Assembly (NCBI GenBank): GCA_021234155.1
Contig: JAJEKV010000104.1
Span: 1,865,900 to 1,929,899, forward strand
Length of the DNA stretch: 64,000 nucleotides
Direction of reading: 5' to 3'
Origin: Isoetes taiwanensis
Taxonomy: Eukaryota > Streptophyta > Lycopodiopsida > Isoetales > Isoetaceae
The notes under the pieces are model-generated. The model did not search any database. It saw only the letters and a list, made by a program, of their open reading frames with translations, and was not told where the DNA came from. The position numbers and the translations under genes are program-made. Positions within the stretch are counted from its first letter, which is position 1. Every line of letters begins with the position of its first letter. Shown here piece by piece: positions 56,888 to 64,000 of the stretch.

Positions 56888-59232
56888 CCAATCTTCCACT
56901 CGTTTTCCTCAAACAACAACATATTGGGTAGCAAGCAAGCAACCTTCTTTGGAGGAGACATTAGACAACCATGTTTTGTTTAGCGGGAGCAACAACTCAT
57001 AGTATGACTTTAGCAAATCTGATTGGTCGATGAAGCAAATGGATTGCAGAGATGTATATAGAGATTGCAACTTGCTTTTTGTTTCCATAGGAACTAGTTC
57101 CAGGTATCTAAATATGCTTGCATTGATTTGTAGGTTTGCATCAATTTTTTTATCTTTGTTTGCATTGTATCTTTCTTCTATCTTACTTTGTCACGATCTT
57201 TCTTCTATATTACTTTGTCACAATGGTGCAAGTTTACCAACTGCATAACTGGAATTGCTCGATGATTCTACTCTTGTCCACAAGAATTATTTTGTAAGTT
57301 TGGAGTTTCAACAAATTGCTTTGTAATTCCTATGTTCTTTGCAAAAACTTGGCGTGGCTTCTTGTAACAGGGTAAATAGATATGCTGGTTGTTTGATCAT
57401 AAATGTGCATAATAATTCTGATCAACTATTTTTGTTTTTAGGGTCTGTACTTAGTTTTCATTTGAATAATATCAACATGTTCTAATGCATTTTCAGATTT
57501 TCTAAATATTTTAATTACTCTGCTTGGAGATTGTTTGCTTGCAGGAGCACAAATTGACATAAACCTTGGCATATTCCCTTGGCAAATTTCCAATGGGTAG
57601 GTATTTCAACATCATTCTTTTGCAGGTCTGATGCTTGCCTCTCTATAGCAAAATATGGATGGTTCTACAAGCATTATCTTGTTGCTACAACTCAGATATA
57701 GCACTTGGTATTGGACTCTAGAAGAATGATCTTCCTTGAACTTCACTCTTTGCTCTGCCATATATTTGTTTGGTTGCCGAGGCCTAACTTAGACAAACAT
57801 TTTAAATGGGTTGAGGTCTCCAATATATAATGCATACTGTTGGCTTGTCCATAACTTTGCAGGCATTGAGCTGTCATGAATAGATAGGGCAGACACTCCA
57901 ATCAACAGTTAGATCTGTCCAGCAATCCAAGCCTGCAAGGTACTTTACCCTATTCTTTTTATTTCTCTTAATACTGGTTTGGCAAAATCCTAGAAGTATC
58001 CCGTTTAGAGCTCCAGAATAATGCCTTTACTAATCCATTTTCTTTTTCTATTGCCTGCCTTAATCAACTAGTTATTCTTAGTATTAGCAATAATGGCTAC
58101 TTCTTACAATCTGCCAAACAGCCTCAACTATTTACTTTACGATAACAGATCTTCCTAGAATCTAATGGACAGGCGGTCTGCAAGTTTATGTAGGTTGCCT
58201 AAAAGCGATGTCTTCTATGCTCATATAGAGCTCATAGGAATGACAATGAACGCCCACTTGTGCAATATAACCATATCGGAAACATATTACAATCATTTCA
58301 ATCTGGAACATTGTCAATTGTTATGTAGAACAATGGTTGCATGGTATTGACTAAATATGGGCTCCTTATTTCTTCTGTGAATCGGAATTATGGCCAGATG
58401 CACCTTTTTCAAGAGGCGGTACATGCAGCACTCTCTAAGCAGAAAAAGTTGTTTAGATGCATGAGCATCATAAGAGGAGAAAATAAATGAAATGATCAGT
58501 TGTTCAACATTTGGTTCTATTTTGTATTTCCTAGATTGTTTTCACTTTCTTGTCATTGTCCATTGTCTGATATAGATAATGAAAAACAAAAGATCAATAT
58601 TATGCAGACTCGTGCTTGCCGCTCCCACTGATTTCTTGCCAAAGAATTTACATCTAGCATCATGTGGGCATCTTACACTTGGAAACTGCTCCGCATTTAG
58701 CCTCCCCATTTTCACTCTGGAATTTTAAGTTTGCAAATTGGGATGCATTGTCAAATAAATAAAAAGACAAATAGAGGGTTTGTTATGCACACAACGAAAG
58801 ACAGCTAAAGCAAACACATGCCATGATATTTCTTTATCATACAGATTTCACATAAGTTTTTGCTCTCTCCTCTCTCTATTCTCATAAATCCAACGATTGG
58901 CGGCGTCGTACGCACCTTGTGTCACATTCTTAGCATACCTATTATGCCCATTAGGATGCTTATGCATATTCTAATAATGTAACCAGGCATAAAACATAAA
59001 AGATCTTTCCAGAAGAGGCTGAGCATATCAATTGATCTCAAGGCATTTTTAAGTTGAACTTTGTATACCAGTTTAACTTACATCGAAGGATATAGAAAAA
59101 GATCAAACTACACAATGCCAAACAAAACAAAGAACCATTGGATCATACTTTCAAGCTTGATTAGATAAATGTTTAGCCTTTTTTTAATAGAAAAAGACCT
59201 TGCCAAACCTTCTAGTGTGACTTTTGCTAGTC
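56888..59232. repeat. 2.57-kb tandem unit, copy 2 (modules C-D-A, truncated)
   Basis: Direct continuation of copy 1 with the same module order. It stops within module A's end at TTTTGCTAGTC (59232), where a T-run and a GGGTTGCCC hairpin follow instead of module B. It is closer to the 48-kb copy than copy 1 in the C module (no 20-bp insertion). Confidence 0.93.
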
Positions 59233-59240
59233 TTTTTTTT

Positions 59241-59263
59241 GGGTTGCCCGTAGGGGGCAACCC
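59241..59263. other. GGGTTGCCC...GGGCAACCC hairpin at the repeat boundary
   Basis: A perfect 9-bp stem sits right after the T-run that ends the second tandem unit. A related hairpin is at 28890-28914. Confidence 0.7.
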
Positions 59264-59689
59264 TCTTGTTGAAGGGTGGAGTGACGGTTCGAAGGCTTGG
59301 ATTCGTTTTGATAATAATATACTTCGGAATATCCTATGTAAACGGATACGATGGGTTGGTTTTTTCTAGGGTTTTCGTGAGGCCCAGTGACAGTTAGACG
59401 GTGAGGATTCGCCTGCGATGTAGCTGATCGATGGCAAGAATGCTTCCTTCTCTTTTGTCGTGGCCCTTGAAGTTCAGAGGCAATCCCTATGATGTCGTAA
59501 ATATTGGTATTGAAGCTTTTCCGGTCATGGTAGATATGCACAATTCGCCCTAAAGCTGGTTCCGGAAATGGGCCCAGAACATGGCATTTTGCATGTCCAG
59601 TTTTTCTTAGTTTATTCAGGAGGATACAGTCTTGCTTCAACCGGAAGAAGGCGAAAGACCGTTTGTTGCGATTACCAAGGCATTTTCTT

Positions 59690-60211
59690 CTGCTTGGTCC
59701 GGCATTTGGTTTAACCTTGAGATCTGGTGCCACCATAGTCATACTGCCTCAGCTTGCTCTTGTTGATATTCCGGAAGCAGTTCAGAAGTACAAAATTACT
59801 TATCTGCCCATTGTACTTCGTAAGCATCCCTTGGTAAACAAGTATGATCTTAGCTCTCTTAAAATTGGCTGCACCCCTTGGAAAGACAGGATTGACGCGT
59901 TTGTAGAAAAATATCCTCATGTCTCAAAATTTAGTCAGGTGTCCTTTTTCTAGAGCTATCATCAGGCATTGTATATCCTATGTCAATAGCTATGTTAATG
60001 CCTTTGCAGTCGTCTCTGTTGTAATGTTTCAAACAGGAATATGGTATGACAGAATCTATTGGAGCTGGGGCAGCAAGATCAAGACCCTTTGGTTTGTCAA
60101 GAAGAGTTATGCCAAACGTGGATGTAAAAATTGCTGATCTCAAAAATGGAAACTCTCTTCCTCCTTATAAGAATAGCAAAATCTGGTTGAGAGGACCATT
60201 TGTTATGCAAG
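59690..60211 (+). pseudogene. 4-coumarate:CoA ligase-like (ANL superfamily) fragment
   Basis: The exon ending at 59938 (TCAG/GTGTCC) encodes AFGLTLRSGATIVILPQ, YKITYLPIVLRKHPLV, KYDLSSLKI and FVEKYPHVSKFSQ. After a 98-bp intron, exon 60037-60211 encodes EYGMTESIGAGAARSR, MPNVDVKIADL and WLRGPFVMQG, then GTATCA. These match the middle of 4CL-type adenylate-forming enzymes, including the YGMTE motif. The N-terminal third and the C-terminal domain with the catalytic Lys were not found, and GCTPWKD replaces the usual GGAPL region. Its 5' end abuts unrelated sequence after the hairpin. It is probably a non-functional fragment. Confidence 0.82.
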
Positions 60212-61734
60212 GTATCACATTTTCTTCTAGACAGTCAGTCTTTTATACATTGAAAACTACGATGTGTTTTATTTTCATGCTGCAAGATTAGCTAAAATTT
60301 AGCTATATGATTTAGTCCAAACCCCTTGTCACGTCCCTATATCTTATCTAATAGCTCAAATTGTGGGAGCTCTATCTGAAGTAAGCTAGCTAGGTAACTT
60401 GAATTTTTTTTTTCATTAAGCAATGCTCATATCAAGTATACCAGGAAACAATGGAAATGCTTTCTGGTACAAAGGTTCTGAATGCAGCACTTTAATTCCT
60501 CTTGTTTTGAATTGCATGGAGTAATTTTTTTCCCCGCTGTTAAAGTTTTGACAAAATCATCGCCATTTCATATTGTTAATCTGTTCTGCTTATTTTATAT
60601 GATAGTTACACTATGACCATGTTATGGAGCATTATTATGACTACTACAATCACACGGAAGGATTCGCATTCTATATTTCAGCCCATGCTCCTTTCTGTTT
60701 AGAGGTTATGGATCTTTTTCGTAAATAAAGGAAGCAAAATGGCAAATTTAAGTATGACATGGAAGCATGGTGCCCTACAAGTTTTTCTTGAGAAAGTAAC
60801 TAATTCCTTGACGTGACTAAACCGACCCTTATTTGGATGATGGATTTGGCAGTAAGCCATTATTCAAAATCCCATATGTTGCATATTGTCAAAATTCTTA
60901 TGCCTGCTTAAAGAAAGTGAAATGACAAAGAAGGTTAAGGTGAAAATGTTGGCTACAATATACAAGGCAAACGAAGTTACAATCCCATCACAAAATGTAT
61001 CAACAGATTGAAATTCTTCTTGCCAATTCAGACTTCTAGAGAATTGCTACACCACCTTTCTATTTAGGCCCAGATATCACTACAACAGAAGTCTGGATGC
61101 TTGTGGACAACAACTACCATGTTTTTGGCAACAAATCGAAGCCAACCGCCAGAAGTGACATTCCATTGCTCTCTTGGTATTTCGCAGACTGAAGCTATGA
61201 TAAGCTTATGCGGCCAGTTTTTGACGCATCTCCTGGACAGTCTGCCTCGTGACATAAGTTTCACAAGAATACCTTGGAATTCTACCTGTAGTTTTATGAG
61301 TCCCTGAAATGAAAACTCTCTATGTTTATAACATCCATAAAACCTACAATCTCTTACTGCCATAGCTATACAGCTTGGCATCACAGGATGTTGATGCAAT
61401 TGGCAAACATTTTGTGGTGGTATATTTTGCTGTGAAGCTCACTAACATAATGGCCAAATCTCGGCCGCTGTGAAAGGGATATCCTTAAATATGCTAAAAA
61501 ACCTAGCATTCTTGCCACTAGCTTGACATCCCTAAATTCAAACAACCAAAAGTATAGATATACCATGGAAACCTAAACTAAATGGTTGTGGTTGGAATCC
61601 TGCCATAATTCTGGCCTCATGTTGATTGGAAAAAAATCCGCTTCTTTAAACGAAAAGACATTGTTTTGGTTTGCTTTCTTCAAGTAATTGAGCATGCATC
61701 AATGGCTCCTCCAAAGGGTAACCCATTGATCGTT
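60212..61734. other. No confirmed gene
   Basis: Possible former intron of the CoA-ligase fragment followed by AT-rich DNA. A 111-codon minus frame (61399-61064) is protein-like in parts but I recognise no family. Confidence 0.35.
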
Positions 61735-61955
61735 AGCATCTTGTTTCATTTATTATCTGAAATAGTAATAAAATACAATTGCTGTTCTGTAGCAATACAG
61801 ACGGGCGAGATGGGTCCACGTCGGATCTGTAATCTGCAGGTAGGTACGTGGGTGCCGGAGTTAGAGACAGAGCAAAGGAAGGGCAACTTGGACCTCCGTA
61901 GCTACACAATGCAGCTGCATAGCTTGAATTGCACACTGGAATCGGAATGACAGAT
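61735..61955. repeat. Module B copy, isolated
   Basis: Matches 48423-48635 and 56675-56887 from ATTTATTATYTG to ATGACAGATCCTT, where the other copies continue into module C (CCCAATCTTCC) and this one into GGCTGGCC and a long open frame. It contains GTCCACGTCGG and GGTACGTGGG strings with ACGT cores. An upstream role is inference. Confidence 0.88.
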
Positions 61956-64000
61956 CCTTGGCTGGCCTTTTCCGGCGATGTGTATGGCGATTCAGCCATT
62001 GCCGGAGTTTCGGAAGGTCTCATCTTTCCGGAGAAAGAAGAGGGTGCAAGTTTGCTTCGTGCGCCCTGCTTTTCTTCCTCCTGGAACAGAAGCCACCAGT
62101 TGAAGGAGATGTTTAGCGAATCCCAGGTGAGTAAAGAGCCCGTCTTTATTAGGGTTTTGGTCGGCACCAAAGAAGGTATGGAGAGATGGGCCCGATTTGC
62201 AGGGCCTGCTTGTTGTACCCTTTGGGTAGAGGTAGCAAGGGAGAATTTCTATGTTGAGGAGTCGGATATGGCTTCTGGTAGTGGAGCTCTTATTTCCGGG
62301 GAGCTTAAACTAGCTTATCGGTTGCGTTCTTCGCATTTGAACTTTTTGCATGTGCTGAAGGAAGCTGTGCTTGTGTTGTGCCCTTTTTTCAGGAAGGGAA
62401 AACCTGGCAGTCGATCTCGAGTTCAAGCTTCAGACAGGGCCTCTGTAGAGCCGCTGGGGGATTGGATGGGGCTGAGGGAAAGAGAGAAACAGAGATTAGA
62501 TTTAACGAATAGCTTTACTTCTGCTAGAGGTTCTGGTAAGGAGCAGAGTAGTTCCCAGAAAACGATCAGCAGATGGTTATTGGTGATGCCTATTACATCT
62601 TTCAGGCAACTCCTATGTATGATAGAATGTGGAGGTGTGTTGTCGGAATTTCAATGTCTGTTGACTCAATTGGTAGACATTCCTTTTTTTTTAGATGTAA
62701 ATTTTCATTTTGTAGACTTTTCTTATTGGTTAAACCGCTACCCGTATGTTGTGGTGTTAAACGGTTTTGATTTATTAGTGTCAAAGAAGGGAGTTAACTG
62801 GACATGCCTGAGATTTGATTTCTGTGAAGGCCAAATGAAGGTAAAAAAAGGTGAAGGTATGCACAGCATGTTGAAGGTAGCTAGTCTAGAGACTGTGTTG
62901 TGGGAAGCCTGGGAAGACCTCCCAATGTGGAAGGATGCTCAAAGGATTGGTCCCTTGGGTGCAATTTTATTTGATAAATTCTATTTAGATGGGAAAGGAT
63001 TCATCGGAGATGCGGCAGTTCAAAAATCTCTTGATTGCACTGTGGAACGTTGGAAAGAAGTTATTAGAAAGCTGAGGCACTTGTACTGCATTTCAGGTGC
63101 AACAGTATATGAACTTAAAGCAGTTGACATATTTGAAGAATTACAGGTATCCACAAAAGAACAATGTGCATTATATCAGCTGCAAAGTTTACAGACAGAA
63201 GTGAAGCATAGGGGGTTACGTATTCTAATAGAATGGTTGCTGGGGGGTATAACCGAAGACATAAACGGCAGCCCTATTTGGTTAGGTGGAGAGAAACTTA
63301 GATCAGAACACATGCTTTACATGGATAAGGAATCAGGTAGTATGTCTGATCGACCCCTTAGAAATTTTGCTTGCAAATGGAATTCGTATCGATTGTGCAA
63401 GTCTGAACGCACAGGGTTTCTTATAGGCAAGTCAAATAGTCCTGCATTTGCCATTAGGCAAGAGGTTAATTGGAGGCGTCTTGCAAGGTGGTTGGATAAT
63501 GGTTTTATGGAGATTCTGGTTGAAGAAATACTAAAGCCAGAGAATTCTCAAAATAACAAGAAGTCATTTGATGTTAATAGAGCATTGCAGGCATGCTTAA
63601 AGGTTCTAGAGATTCTTCCAGGTGAGGGTAGTTATAGGTTCAAGGTGATATTCGTTACATGTATGAAAGAATATATCTTGTTTGGAATGAACATCATGGG
63701 CTTGCAGGGCTATTTGAGAAACATGCATTTTACGAATCTGACCAGGAGATTTAGAGACCAAATCGCTCATCCTGACACAAAAGCTCATGATTCACGAAAT
63801 GGCATCTTGACTCACACAGCTGCGGATGTAGAAGGTAGATCAAGGCATGAAAACGGTTTGGATGAAGGTAATAATTTTGCAAGAAGGAAGATGCGAAAAT
63901 TTTTATGGAACTTATCACATGCAAGCAAGGTACTTGCAGTGATCGTTTCTGGGTCATCGATTCTATCTTCCACTCTAGTTGCAGGTGAAGGAATCTCTAT
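61947..64000 (+). CDS. Large unrecognised protein, open at the window edge
   Basis: From ATG 61947 (in-frame stop TAG at 61920) the frame stays open to 64000, giving at least 684 codons and no stop, which cannot be chance in DNA of this composition. It begins MTDPWLAFSGDVYGD. Further segments are RVLVGTKEGMERWARFAG (about residue 70), a basic/Ser linker (about 150-205), and a Phe/Leu-rich stretch (FFLDVNFHFVDFSYWLN). A Trp-rich region follows (LWEAWEDLPMW, ERWKEVIRKLRHLY), then RILIEWLLGGITED, EVNWRRLARWLDNGF and RRKMRKFLWNLSHASK. There is no signal peptide and no domain I can name. Its first codons come from repeat module B. The C terminus lies outside the window. It may be a host gene or a large transposon protein. 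Confidence 0.8.
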   Translation, partial: MTDPWLAFSGDVYGDSAIAGVSEGLIFPEKEEGASLLRAPCFSSSWNRSHQLKEMFSESQVSKEPVFIRVLVGTKEGMERWARFAGPACCTLWVEVARENFYVEESDMASGSGALISGELKLAYRLRSSHLNFLHVLKEAVLVLCPFFRKGKPGSRSRVQASDRASVEPLGDWMGLREREKQRLDLTNSFTSARGSGKEQSSSQKTISRWLLVMPITSFRQLLCMIECGGVLSEFQCLLTQLVDIPFFLDVNFHFVDFSYWLNRYPYVVVLNGFDLLVSKKGVNWTCLRFDFCEGQMKVKKGEGMHSMLKVASLETVLWEAWEDLPMWKDAQRIGPLGAILFDKFYLDGKGFIGDAAVQKSLDCTVERWKEVIRKLRHLYCISGATVYELKAVDIFEELQVSTKEQCALYQLQSLQTEVKHRGLRILIEWLLGGITEDINGSPIWLGGEKLRSEHMLYMDKESGSMSDRPLRNFACKWNSYRLCKSERTGFLIGKSNSPAFAIRQEVNWRRLARWLDNGFMEILVEEILKPENSQNNKKSFDVNRALQACLKVLEILPGEGSYRFKVIFVTCMKEYILFGMNIMGLQGYLRNMHFTNLTRRFRDQIAHPDTKAHDSRNGILTHTAADVEGRSRHENGLDEGNNFARRKMRKFLWNLSHASKVLAVIVSGSSILSSTLVAGEGIS

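Noticed and set aside
59227-59742. 171-codon minus-strand frame
   Set aside because: It overlaps the plus-strand CoA-ligase exon at one end and the hairpin at the other, and its sequence has no recognisable domain, so it is more likely antisense noise.
61064-61399. 111-codon minus-strand frame, possible exon
   Set aside because: Parts look protein-like but I could not tie it to a family or to convincing splice sites, so it was not called.

Overview
This window looks like repeat-rich nuclear DNA of a land plant with a large genome. It carries plant-type PPR genes with introns nearby, a J-like protein with DUF3444 repeats (a plant-restricted architecture), a plastid-type enoyl-ACP reductase fragment, Ty3/gypsy LTR elements of the chromovirus-like and Tat-like kinds, and a GC-rich LINE in otherwise AT-rich sequence. 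A fern or other spore-bearing or large-genome plant is possible but is not shown by the sequence.

Layout. 0-4.5 kb: an unrecognised coding remnant, a 45-bp triple repeat and unique-looking AT-rich DNA. 4.55-10.05 kb: a decayed Ty3/gypsy element with both LTRs (about 1.16 kb each), lacking PBS, gag and protease. 10.7-13.3 kb: a minus-strand Tat-like pol relic with an archaeal-type RNase H. 15.0-19.06 kb: fragments of at least three unrelated genes (unknown coiled-coil protein, PLD-like HKD protein, enoyl-ACP reductase) on both strands, bracketed by inverted related repeats, which resembles a gene-capturing transposon. 20.3-20.9 kb: a foldback element. 21-25.6 kb: exon relics of a YebC/TACO1-like gene and a receptor-like kinase. 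26.4-28.6 kb: a minus-strand PPR pseudogene split by a 267-bp MITE with a 10-bp target duplication. 29.2-31.1 kb: the only complete intact protein gene, the J-like/DUF3444 protein. 33.7-37.7 kb: a dispersed repeat copy and a second PPR pseudogene between direct repeats. 39.5-44.1 kb: a decayed LINE. 48-59.2 kb: a mosaic repeat family (modules A-B-C-D), including almost two tandem copies of a 2.57-kb unit, interrupted by LTR-element debris (50.4-52.1 kb). 59.2-60.2 kb: a 4CL-like CoA-ligase fragment. 61.95-64.0 kb: a long reading frame that is still open at the window edge and encodes a protein I do not recognise; its first codons lie in repeat module B.

There is no operon-like logic here. Probable functional loci are the J-like gene and the right-edge open frame. 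Nearly everything else is transposon, transposon-carried or pseudogenised. Two themes stand out: gene fragments moved as DNA with introns, and many short two-copy tandem duplications. All translations and alignments were done by eye, so boundaries are approximate unless given to the base.
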